NCBI RefSeq assembly: GCF_042660285.1
Contig: NZ_JBHSTP010000001.1
Location: forward strand, 868,001-932,000
Length of the DNA stretch: 64,000 bases
DNA from: Luethyella okanaganae
GTDB taxonomy: Bacteria; Actinomycetota; Actinomycetes; Actinomycetales; Microbacteriaceae
Direction of reading: 5' to 3'
The notes beneath the pieces are model-generated. The model did no database searches and was not told the DNA's origin. It saw only the letters and a list, made by a program, of their open reading frames with translations. Shown here in pieces: positions 51,713 to 59,441 of this stretch. The position numbers and the translations under genes were made by a program. Positions within the stretch are counted from its first letter, which is position 1. Each line of letters begins with the position of its first letter.

Positions 51713-51719
51713 TACTCTA
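51713..51719. promoter_or_regulatory. Shared, symmetric -10 element for the aldo/keto reductase and msrA genes
   Basis: TACTCTA gives TACTCT (51713-51718) on + and TAGAGT (51719-51714) on -. Each box ends 6 nt before a start codon: GTG 51725 for msrA and ATG 51707 for the reductase. This repeats the layout at 904-910. Both transcripts would be leaderless and both share one polymerase-opening site. Confidence 0.6.
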
Positions 51720-51724
51720 GAGCT

Positions 51725-52249
51725 GTGGAAACCTTTGTCGTGGCCGGTGGTTGCTTCTGGTGCCTGGATGCGGTCTACCGCGTGCTCAGAGGGGTTTCCG
51801 ACGTCGTCTCCGGGTATACCGGCGGCGCGGTCGTCGCGCCGAGCTACGAGCAGGTCTGCACGGGTCGCACTGGCCACGCCGAGGCTGTCGCGGTCGAATT
51901 CGACCCCGAGGCGATCCCGTCGAGCGTCATCCTCGACGTGTTCTTCACCCTGCACGACCCGACCCAGCTCGATAGGCAGGGTGCCGATGTCGGCACGCAG
52001 TACCGTTCAGCGATGTTCTACGCCGACGATGCTCAGAAGGAGCTGTTCGAGGCAGCACGCGATCGGGCATCCGAGTGGTGGGACGGCGAGATCGTCACGT
52101 CGATCGAGCCGCTCGGCGCCTTCTACCGGGCCGAGGAGTACCATCAGGACTTCTTCGCCAAGAATCCGGGTCAGGGCTATTGCATGGCCGTCGCCCTGCC
52201 CAAGGTCAACAAGATCCGCAAGAGCTATTCGGACTACATCGTCACCTGA
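51725..52249 (+). CDS. msrA: Peptide-methionine (S)-S-oxide reductase MsrA
   Basis: Encodes 174 residues. The catalytic motif GCFWCLDAVYRVLRGV (about 9-24) opens the protein, with TGGAVVAPSYEQVCTGRTGHAEAV (about 32-55) and FFTLHDPTQLDRQGADVGTQYRS (about 70-92) as in the family; a resolving cysteine is not obvious beyond GYCMA (about 156). Repairs oxidised methionine with thioredoxin. Starts at GTG 51725 behind a -10 box, no ribosome-binding site. Confidence 0.95.
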   Translation: METFVVAGGCFWCLDAVYRVLRGVSDVVSGYTGGAVVAPSYEQVCTGRTGHAEAVAVEFDPEAIPSSVILDVFFTLHDPTQLDRQGADVGTQYRSAMFYADDAQKELFEAARDRASEWWDGEIVTSIEPLGAFYRAEEYHQDFFAKNPGQGYCMAVALPKVNKIRKSYSDYIVT

Positions 52250-52471
52250 CCGGTTCCGTCTCCATGGACTGAGCGCCTGTTCGTCCGTCCTGCACAAGGG
52301 GGACCCGACGGGTCTTACTCCCAGATTCGGATGGCTGGCGCCGACGCTCGGGGAAGTCCGTGCACACTCGGTGCAGCGCGGTCACGGTGTCGGCGTGACT
52401 GGCACGAGTGTCGGACCGTGACCGCGTGTTCGCCACATCCGTGGCATCGACTGCAGCATTGGGAGGCCTGT

Positions 52472-53008
52472 ATGAGCGACACCATCACCGTGACCGGACT
52501 GGTCGCGACAGATCCGAAACATTTCGTGACAGGCGGCGGGCTTGCCATCACCTCGTTCCGGCTCGCATCGAGCCAGCGACATTTCAGCAGGGCCAAGAAC
52601 GCATGGGTCGACGGCGAGACCAACTGGTACACGATCAGCGCCTTCCGCCAACTCGCCTACAACGCCATCGCCTCGGTCAAGAAGGGTGATCGCATCGTCG
52701 CCACGGGCAAACTCAAGATTCGCGCCTGGGACAGCGGGGAACGAAACGGCACCACAGTCGAGGTGGAGGCCGAGGCGCTCGGCCCCGACCTGGCCTGGGG
52801 CACCGCGGCCTTCACTCGCGTGGTCGTTGCGGCGTCCTCCTCTCCCGCGGATGATGCCGACGCGACCGGCCACGAGCCGAGCACCGTCGACCCTCTCGAT
52901 GCCTGGGCGACGGCTGGTCCGGATGCGGCGGGAGGTGCCGAATCCGTGGACGGGGCACGGGAGTTCCTGCCGCAGGAAGCGTTGAGGCTCGCCGACGTAG
53001 ACTCATAG
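52472..53008 (+). CDS. Single-stranded DNA-binding protein (OB fold)
   Basis: Encodes 178 residues. The N-terminal about 115 residues form an SSB-like OB fold: TVTGLVATDPKHF (about 6-18), SFRLASSQRHF (about 28-38) and NWYTISAFRQLAYNAIASVKKGDRIVATGKL (in pieces, about 51-81). The C-terminal part is acidic and disordered, but lacks the DDxPF tip of the main replicative SSB, so this is a secondary SSB. GGGAGG precedes ATG 52472. Confidence 0.87.
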   Translation: MSDTITVTGLVATDPKHFVTGGGLAITSFRLASSQRHFSRAKNAWVDGETNWYTISAFRQLAYNAIASVKKGDRIVATGKLKIRAWDSGERNGTTVEVEAEALGPDLAWGTAAFTRVVVAASSSPADDADATGHEPSTVDPLDAWATAGPDAAGGAESVDGAREFLPQEALRLADVDS

Positions 53009-53043
53009 CCGCGACCGTTTGGGCGCGGGGAAAGGGGTCATTG

Positions 53044-53526
53044 ATGAATCGGAGCTCGTTCGCGGCGACACTGGGCGCGCTGGGCATCGGAGCCCTGCTG
53101 CTGACGGGATGCACCGCGCAGGCGCGTACGCCCGGGCCGTCGAACGCGAGTCCGTCGCCGACCCAGACGCCGTCGGTGACACCGGCTTCGGATCCGGTGT
53201 TGCAAGCGGAGCTTGGCGCCTCCGACAACCTGAGCTATTTCGACTTCGTCAACACGGCGGTACTCGAGCAGAACCCCGCGGCCACCGGACGGAACTTCGT
53301 CGACGCCCTCGTGGCTGCGGGCTTCACGAAGGCTGACATGGAGGTCACACTCGATCAGACCTCGGTCGGCCTCGCGGCCGATTCCGTGCAATGGGCCGTG
53401 CGTTTCACGGGGGAATGCCTCATCGGGCAGACCGGCCCGGCGAGCGGCGGCTACCACAGTCAGGTCGCGGCGATGCTCGGTACCGGAACCTGCCTGGTCG
53501 GCGCCACGCGGCCCATAGACTGGTAG
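53044..53526 (+). CDS. Small secreted lipoprotein of unknown function
   Basis: Encodes 160 residues with a lipoprotein signal: basic start, hydrophobic helix and lipobox LLLTGC (cysteine about 22). A Pro/Ser/Thr-rich linker (about 24-50) precedes a small folded domain (about 58-160) with LSYFDFVNTAVLEQNP and two cysteines that may pair (about 124 and 151). I start at ATG 53044 rather than TTG 53041. Precedes ettA by 5 bp. No family recognised. Confidence 0.75.
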   Translation: MNRSSFAATLGALGIGALLLTGCTAQARTPGPSNASPSPTQTPSVTPASDPVLQAELGASDNLSYFDFVNTAVLEQNPAATGRNFVDALVAAGFTKADMEVTLDQTSVGLAADSVQWAVRFTGECLIGQTGPASGGYHSQVAAMLGTGTCLVGATRPIDW

Positions 53527-53531
53527 ACGAT

Positions 53532-55214
53532 ATGGCCGAATATATTTACTCGATGGTCCGCGCCCGCAAGGCCGTGGGCGACAAGCTCATCCTCGACGAC
53601 GTCACCATGGCGTTCCTGCCCGGTGCCAAGATCGGCGTCGTCGGGCCGAACGGCGCCGGAAAGTCGACCATCCTCAAGATCATGGCGGGCCTCGACACCC
53701 CGAGCAACGGAGAGGCCAAGCTCTCGCCGGGCTATACGGTGGGCATCCTCATGCAGGAGCCGGTGCTCGACGAGTCCAAGACGGTTCTCGAGAACGTGCA
53801 GGAGGGCGTCGGCGAGGTCAGGGCGAAGCTCGATCGCTTCAACGAGATCTCCGCCGCCATGGCCGAGCCCGATGCCGACTTCGACACCCTGCTCGCGGAG
53901 ATGGGGGTGCTGCAGGAAGAGATCGACCACGCCGATGCCTGGGATCTCGATTCGCAGCTCGAACAGGCTATGGACGCGCTGCGCTGTCCGCCGGGCGACT
54001 CCGAGGTCAGCGTGTTGTCCGGTGGCGAGAAACGCCGTGTCGCGCTCTGCAAGCTCCTGCTGCAGAAGCCCGATCTTCTTCTGCTCGACGAGCCGACCAA
54101 CCACCTCGACGCCGAGAGCGTGCTCTGGCTTGAGCAGCACCTGGGCAAGTATCACGGCGCCGTCCTCGCCGTCACCCACGACCGGTACTTCCTCGATCAC
54201 GTGGCCGAGTGGATCGCCGAAGTGGACCGCGGACGTCTCTATCCCTATGAGGGCAACTACTCGACCTACCTCGAGAAGAAGCGCGAGCGCCTCGCGGTGC
54301 AGGGCAAGAAGGACGCGAAGCTCGCCAAACGACTCTCAGAAGAACTCGACTGGGTGCGCAGCAACGCCAAAGGCCGCCAGGCGAAGTCGAAGGCTCGCCT
54401 CGCGCGCTACGAGGAGATGGTCACCGAGGCCGAGCGCACGAGAAAGCTCGACTTCGAGGAGATCGTGATCCCGGTCGGACCGCGCCTCGGCTCCCAGGTC
54501 ATCGACGCCGAGAGACTCAAGAAAGGCTTCGGCGAGCGCATCCTGATCGAAGACCTGAGCTTCACGCTGCCCAGGAACGGCATCGTCGGCATCATCGGTC
54601 CCAACGGAGTGGGCAAGACCACGCTGTTCAAGACCATCGTCGGCCTCGAACCCCTCGACGGAGGAGAGCTCAAGGTCGGAGAGACCGTCGACATCTCCTA
54701 CGTCGACCAGAGCCGTGGTGGCATCGACCCTAACAAGAACCTGTGGGAGGTGGTCTCCGACGGCCTCGACTACATCGTTGTCGGCAAGACCGAGATCCCC
54801 TCGCGTGCCTACGTGTCCCAGTTCGGGTTCAAGGGGCCGGACCAGCAGAAGAAGGCCGGTGTGCTCTCGGGCGGTGAGCGCAACCGTCTCAATCTCGCGC
54901 TCACTCTCAAACAGGGCGGCAACCTGCTGCTGCTCGACGAGCCGACCAACGACCTCGACGTCGAGACCCTCTCCAGCCTCGAGAACGCATTGCTCGAGTT
55001 CCCCGGCTGCGCCGTGGTGATCACCCACGACCGGTGGTTCCTCGACCGGATCGCCACGCACATCCTCGCCTATGAAGGCACCGAGGACGATCCGGCCAAC
55101 TGGTACTGGTTCGAGGGCAACTTCGAGTCCTACGAGGAGAACAAGATCGAACGACTCGGTCCTGACGCCGCCAAGCCGCATCGTTCCGCCTATCGCAAGC
55201 TCACCCGCGACTAG
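53532..55214 (+). CDS. ettA: Energy-dependent translational throttle protein EttA (ABC-F)
   Basis: Encodes 560 residues, two ABC domains without membrane part. Domain 1: Walker A GPNGAGKST (about 39), signature LSGGEKRRVA (about 163), Walker B LLLLDEPTNHLD (about 183). Domain 2: GPNGVGKTT (about 356), LSGGERNRLN (about 445), LLLLDEPTNDLD (about 468). The arm between signature motifs and the inter-domain linker with RQAKSKARLARYEEM (about 279-293) are typical. EttA binds the ribosomal E site and couples translation initiation to ATP level. Confidence 0.95.
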   Translation: MAEYIYSMVRARKAVGDKLILDDVTMAFLPGAKIGVVGPNGAGKSTILKIMAGLDTPSNGEAKLSPGYTVGILMQEPVLDESKTVLENVQEGVGEVRAKLDRFNEISAAMAEPDADFDTLLAEMGVLQEEIDHADAWDLDSQLEQAMDALRCPPGDSEVSVLSGGEKRRVALCKLLLQKPDLLLLDEPTNHLDAESVLWLEQHLGKYHGAVLAVTHDRYFLDHVAEWIAEVDRGRLYPYEGNYSTYLEKKRERLAVQGKKDAKLAKRLSEELDWVRSNAKGRQAKSKARLARYEEMVTEAERTRKLDFEEIVIPVGPRLGSQVIDAERLKKGFGERILIEDLSFTLPRNGIVGIIGPNGVGKTTLFKTIVGLEPLDGGELKVGETVDISYVDQSRGGIDPNKNLWEVVSDGLDYIVVGKTEIPSRAYVSQFGFKGPDQQKKAGVLSGGERNRLNLALTLKQGGNLLLLDEPTNDLDVETLSSLENALLEFPGCAVVITHDRWFLDRIATHILAYEGTEDDPANWYWFEGNFESYEENKIERLGPDAAKPHRSAYRKLTRD

Positions 55215-55235
55215 CCCGAGCCTGGAGATGTCCCG

Positions 55236-55715
55236 ATGAGGCTGCATGTGCCGATCCGACTGCGCTGGTCGGATCTCGACGCCTACGGTCACGTCAACAA
55301 CGCCGAGATGCTGCGGCTCCTCGAAGAGGCGCGCATCCAGGCGTTCTGGGTGGCCGAGGATGCGGGGGAGAGCGCCGTCGGTGCGAGCACCGCCGTCCTC
55401 GACGGGAGACCGGGAGCGGCCACGCTCACTCTCATCGCCCGCCAGGAAATCGAATACCTCGCACCGATTCCCTATCAGCGCCAGCCTCTCGACGTGCAGT
55501 TGTGGCTCGGCCGCCTCGGTGGTGCGAGCCTCGAGGTCTGCTACGAGGTCCGAAGCCCCGCCGGAGTCGAACCGGAGATCCTGTATTCGCGTGCGAGCAC
55601 GACCATCGTGCTCGTCGACGCCGTCACCGAGCGACCCCGCCGCATCAACGACGAGGAGCGCGAGGCCTGGACGCCCTACATCGACGAGCCGGTGCAGTTC
55701 GCCAAACGGGGCTGA
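55236..55715 (+). CDS. Acyl-CoA thioesterase (4HBT hotdog fold)
   Basis: Encodes 159 residues. RLRWSDLDAYGHVNNAEMLRLLEEAR (in part, about 8-33) is the hotdog motif with the catalytic Asp (DAYGHVNN); IARQEIEYLAPIPYQRQPLDV (about 66-86) follows. Starts at ATG 55236 after GGAG. Hydrolyses an acyl-CoA in the cytosol; chain preference unknown. It lies 20 bp after ettA. Confidence 0.88.
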   Translation: MRLHVPIRLRWSDLDAYGHVNNAEMLRLLEEARIQAFWVAEDAGESAVGASTAVLDGRPGAATLTLIARQEIEYLAPIPYQRQPLDVQLWLGRLGGASLEVCYEVRSPAGVEPEILYSRASTTIVLVDAVTERPRRINDEEREAWTPYIDEPVQFAKRG

Positions 55716-55966
55716 ACGAAGACCGAGCTTCATCGGCACCTTCAACACAGGCAACGCGTACACCACAGGTTCGATCGGCGAGACCCTGACGGGTGCACTG
55801 ATGATGCGCGTGGGAACCGAGTCTCTTGATGTCTCGAAAGGGATCGTTTTCGGTGGAGGCGCCCAGGGGCTCAGGTTCGTCTGTGAGGTTGATCGCTTAC
55901 TGGCGGGGTTCTGTCATTGCTTTGTGGCGAGGTCACTCGACGCAAGCCGATCGCTCACCTGACATC
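55716..55966. other. Intergenic stretch left of the arginase islet
   Basis: About 250 bp without a recognised gene or RNA. A frame through 55735-55900 looks partly protein-like (IGETLTGALMMRVGTESLDV) but has no start and no known relative; possibly gene debris. Confidence 0.4.
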
Positions 55967-56395
55967 TCAATGACCAGTAAGGGAATTCATGAGCAAGATG
56001 GTGTCGGTGTTCGTGACACCAGGTACAGCTCTGATGCGCTCAAGGACGGCATCGAATTCAGTCAATGAGGATGTGCGCAGCTGAGCAGCCAGGTCCCAGG
56101 TGCCAAGCGTCGAGTGCAAACGCTCAACCTCAGGAAAACCTCGTACAGCCCTGACGACGTCCTGTCCACGATTCGGAGCGCTGGTGATCAGGGTGAGGGC
56201 TCCAATCGCATCGCGATCAATTTCGTCACTGAGTCGGATCGTGAACGCTTCGATCACGCCCGAGGTCGTCAAGCTCTCGATCCGCGCCGCGACTGTCGAC
56301 CGATTAACGCTCAGTTCCCGGGCTAACGCCGCGACCGGCATCCTCGATTGCGTTCGAAGGAGTGAGATGAGTCGACGGTCAAGGTCATCAATCAT
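55967..56395 (-). CDS. Lrp/AsnC-family transcriptional regulator
   Basis: Encodes 142 residues. The N-terminal winged helix is IDDLDRRLISLLRTQSRMPV then ALARELSVNRSTVAARIESL (about 22-41); the C-terminal RAM domain (about 65-140) binds amino acids. I start at ATG 56395; a longer frame adds 26 residues unlike the family. It is divergent from the arginase gene and is probably its regulator, by analogy with Lrp-type control of arginine catabolism. Confidence 0.9.
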   Translation of the reverse strand: MIDDLDRRLISLLRTQSRMPVAALARELSVNRSTVAARIESLTTSGVIEAFTIRLSDEIDRDAIGALTLITSAPNRGQDVVRAVRGFPEVERLHSTLGTWDLAAQLRTSSLTEFDAVLERIRAVPGVTNTDTILLMNSLTGH

Positions 56396-56542
56396 GCAAT
56401 AGGCCCAATCTGGCTCAGCAAACTGTTTGATAAGTTCCAAAAGAACAGCACATCGCTTGTTGTACGACCACATTGCCAGTTCCTAGCGTTGTTGTCACTG
56501 CAACCCGCAGGAAGTCATACTCAGCAACGAGGGAACCCCACA

Positions 56543-57379
56543 GTGACGACTACGTTGACCCATTTCGCCGGACGTGCCGGCGATCACAATGACCGCGCGA
56601 TGGCTGCGTCACCCGTGCTGGCAGCGGTGCTGGGTGAGCGCCTCGGACTACAACCCATAGTGATTGGTGAGCCGAGCCCGTCGAGCCCGATGGATTGGGT
56701 CGCGGAGTTAGCGGAGGCTGGCCCCGCGCTGCAAAGTATGGCCTTGCACTACGACGCGCAGCTCGGCAACCGGGTGACTCCAGTCGCCGCTATCAGTCGT
56801 TGCGCCGTCGCTCTCGCCACTTTGCCAGTCGTCGCACGCCATCGCCCGGATGCCGTCGTGGTCTGGTTAGATGCCCACGCCGACCTAAACACGCCCGACT
56901 CCACGGAGACTGGCTACCTCGGCGGCCTTGCTCTCTCCGGGCCTCTCGGGCTCTGGGCCTCCGGTCTCGGAGAAGGACTCTCTGACAACAACACCATCCT
57001 TGTCGGAGTGCGCGACATCGACCCATTCGAGCTCCAACTCCTCGAGGAAGGCCGCGTCGAACTCGTTCGCGTCGGCCCCGGCATGGCAGAGGAGCTTCGC
57101 CGGGCCGTGGCCGGGCGGCCCGTTTACGTGCATATCGATTGCGACGTCCTGGACCCGGGCATCGTGCCCACCGATTACAGCATTGCCAACGGCATGACGC
57201 TCGCGCAACTACAAGCGTGCGCTCAGGTCCTCGCTCAAAGCGAGGTCGTCGGCCTGGAGATCGGAGAACTCGAATCGAGTGTTCTGAACCAGTCCAGTTC
57301 TCGCCAGGACGCACAGCTCATCACCGGCGCGCTCGAAGCACTGATCCAAAGCATCGAACACAAGGACCCACGGACCTGA
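56543..57379 (+). CDS. Arginase-family enzyme (ureohydrolase)
   Basis: Encodes 278 residues. The binuclear manganese site is visible: His in GRAGDHNDR (about 9-17), WLDAHADLNTP (about 113-123) and HIDCDVLDPG (about 196-205). Members hydrolyse arginine, agmatine or formiminoglutamate; the GGDHS loop is altered to AGDHN, so arginase itself is likely but not certain. Starts at GTG 56543. Lies with an Lrp-type regulator as a two-gene islet of lower GC, bordered by debris on both sides. Confidence 0.87.
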   Translation: MTTTLTHFAGRAGDHNDRAMAASPVLAAVLGERLGLQPIVIGEPSPSSPMDWVAELAEAGPALQSMALHYDAQLGNRVTPVAAISRCAVALATLPVVARHRPDAVVVWLDAHADLNTPDSTETGYLGGLALSGPLGLWASGLGEGLSDNNTILVGVRDIDPFELQLLEEGRVELVRVGPGMAEELRRAVAGRPVYVHIDCDVLDPGIVPTDYSIANGMTLAQLQACAQVLAQSEVVGLEIGELESSVLNQSSSRQDAQLITGALEALIQSIEHKDPRT

Positions 57380-57779
57380 GGGTCCCTCCTGGCGGAGTTC
57401 CTCGAACGACTCTTCCCCCAAATCAAACGGGTACTCAGAATCAACCAGATCGACATCATCACCGACGACGTCATCGAGGCTGCTGCCAGCATCCTTGTCA
57501 TCGGCAATTAGCGACACATAACGATCACAGAACACCGCCAGAAAGCGTCAAACTCCACAGGTTCGTCCCTGCGGATTCGCCGATACCCGAGGGAAGGATC
57601 GATCATGGCTTGGTCTTCGAAGTGACGTTCACACCCGCAGCCGCCCAAGCTGGGCTGAGCTCGTCGCGGAACTCGTTCCAAGCGACAGCACTAACGTGAT
57701 CGGTTCCATCGACCGGAAGCCGCTCAGAGCACTCCCGATCGGGAAAGCGGTCGCCGCCGAGATGAGCGGTGGGCAGTCG
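57380..57779. other. 400 bp without an intact gene, probable gene debris
   Basis: Two short stretches look coding: about 57390-57508 (+, FLERLFPQIKRVLRINQIDI, ending in TAG) and about 57640-57770 (+, ELVAELVPSDSTNVIGSIDR). Neither has a start codon or a recognisable relative. On the minus strand an acidic frame (57209-57535) overlaps arginase and is doubtful. No RNA gene or terminator is evident. Confidence 0.4.
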
Positions 57780-58655
57780 CTATGCGTCGGTCCTCGGCAT
57801 CCGGATCATGCCCTCCTGGGCGACCGTCGCGAGCAGCGCTCCCTCGCGCGAGAAGATGCTGCCCCGGGAGAGTCCACGACCTCCGGAGGAACTCGGCGAG
57901 TCCTGCACGTACAACAGCCACTCGTCGACGCGTCCGAAACGGTGCCACCACATCGCGTGGTCCAGGCTCGCGACTTTGAGACCCCGACTCGACCAGGCGA
58001 TGCCGTGGCGACGCATGGCCGGCTCGAGAATGGAGTAGTCGCTTGCGTAGGCGAGAGCGGCCCTGTGTAGGTTCTCATCGTCGGGCAGACGGCCGATCGC
58101 CCGCATCCACACCGCCTGGTGGGCTGTGTGATCGCCGTCGACACGAAGGTAGATCGGTGACGGCATGTGTCGTACGTCGAAGGCCCGCTCGGCGGACCAA
58201 TACCGCGCTACATCGTGTTCGACGTGGCCAAGCACATCGGCTGTGGTCGGCAGCGATTCCGGATCGGGTAGCTCGGCCGGCATCTCGATCTGATGTTCGA
58301 GACCCTCGTCTTCATCCTGGAACGAGGCGATCATCGAGAGGATCGGCAGGCCGTTCTGGTAGGCCTGAGTGCGTCGTGTCGAGAACGAGCGGCCGTCGTG
58401 GATGCGATCCACCGAGAAGGTGATGGGGTGGTTCACGTCACCCGGACGCAGGAAGTACCCGTGCATCGAATGCACCGTGCGTTCGTCCGGTACCGTCCTC
58501 ATCGCCGCCGTGAGCGACTGCGCGAGCACTTGCCCTCCGAAGACCCGGCCGAGCGGCATCCACTGCGACGGACCGGTGAAGATGTCCTCACTCGTGCGTG
58601 CGCCTGTGTCGGTGAGGCTCAGGGTGCTCAGCAACCCGTCGATCGGCCCGTTCAT
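57780..58655 (-). CDS. tesB: Acyl-CoA thioesterase II (TesB)
   Basis: Encodes 291 residues, a double hotdog. The first half carries GRVFGGQVLAQSLTAAMRTV (about 36-55) and HGYFLRPGDVNHPITFSVDRI (about 65-85). The second carries the catalytic Asp in VASLDHAMWWHR (about 230-241), with Gln/Ser partners. Hydrolyses medium- and long-chain acyl-CoA. GGAGG lies close before ATG 58655. It stands alone, divergent from the next gene. Confidence 0.94.
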   Translation of the reverse strand: MNGPIDGLLSTLSLTDTGARTSEDIFTGPSQWMPLGRVFGGQVLAQSLTAAMRTVPDERTVHSMHGYFLRPGDVNHPITFSVDRIHDGRSFSTRRTQAYQNGLPILSMIASFQDEDEGLEHQIEMPAELPDPESLPTTADVLGHVEHDVARYWSAERAFDVRHMPSPIYLRVDGDHTAHQAVWMRAIGRLPDDENLHRAALAYASDYSILEPAMRRHGIAWSSRGLKVASLDHAMWWHRFGRVDEWLLYVQDSPSSSGGRGLSRGSIFSREGALLATVAQEGMIRMPRTDA

Positions 58656-58736
58656 GCTGCCTCCATCGTGAAGCGCCCGGAGTGGGGGTCAGAACGGTAG
58701 GAATCCACCGCTTCCTTTAGGTAGTTTAGACAGCAG

Positions 58737-59414
58737 ATGAGCCAGTCATTTTCTCTCGTGGACCGCCTCGCCGTCGGCGACCTCCAAACCTATCTTTCCC
58801 GTGCCGGCCGAGTCGAGGACGGCTCGGTGCGACTGATCGCAGGGTCGGGAGTGCTCGCCGCCTACACGGCGATCCTCTATCCGCGCGGCCTGCTCGACGA
58901 AAGCCCGACCGTGCTGGGGCTACGCACCTTCGCCCTCGCCGATGCCGCAGCGTTCGACGCCGTGGTTCCGAGCCGTTCGCTGCTGGACCGCCTTGCCCGC
59001 GTCGAGTCACAACCGCAGTCGGATGTCGGCGTTGTCGTCGTCTCGCTTCCGCACGAGGTGAGCACCGTCACCTGGGCGGGGATCTCGCCGCCGCGCGGCG
59101 GCTGGCATGCTCAGGGGTCGACGGATGCCGCGACGCTGGAGTCCGCGGCCAGGAACGGGATCGAGGAGATCGCCGCGAGCATTCCCACAGGAACCGGCGA
59201 GCAACTCGTGCAGCGCGTGCGCTCCGAGGTGTGGGGCCGACCGGTGGAAGGCCTCGACTATGTTCCCGCCGGAGCGGCGTTCGCGGCGTTCAGCCTCGGT
59301 TTCCTCGCAGCCGACGACGTCGTGTCGCTGTTCGAGACGGGACCCTGGACGCGGTTGACGACGCGCCGGGGGCACGTGCTGGTGCGACGCAAGCCGTGGA
59401 CGTTGCGCGCGTAG
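58737..59414 (+). CDS. Protein of unknown function
   Basis: Encodes 225 residues, soluble, no signal. Regular alternation of helix and strand (SLVDRLAVGDLQTYLSRAGR, VRLIAGSGVLAAYTAIL, SVEVWGRPVE-like segment about 162). LPHEVSTVTWAGISPPRGGW (about 104-123) is a noticeable block with Trp and Gly residues. Codon use is that of the core genome. Starts at ATG 58737. I do not recognise the family. Confidence 0.75.
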   Translation: MSQSFSLVDRLAVGDLQTYLSRAGRVEDGSVRLIAGSGVLAAYTAILYPRGLLDESPTVLGLRTFALADAAAFDAVVPSRSLLDRLARVESQPQSDVGVVVVSLPHEVSTVTWAGISPPRGGWHAQGSTDAATLESAARNGIEEIAASIPTGTGEQLVQRVRSEVWGRPVEGLDYVPAGAAFAAFSLGFLAADDVVSLFETGPWTRLTTRRGHVLVRRKPWTLRA

Positions 59415-59441
59415 GGCTGGTCGGGGCAGAGCACCCGAAAG

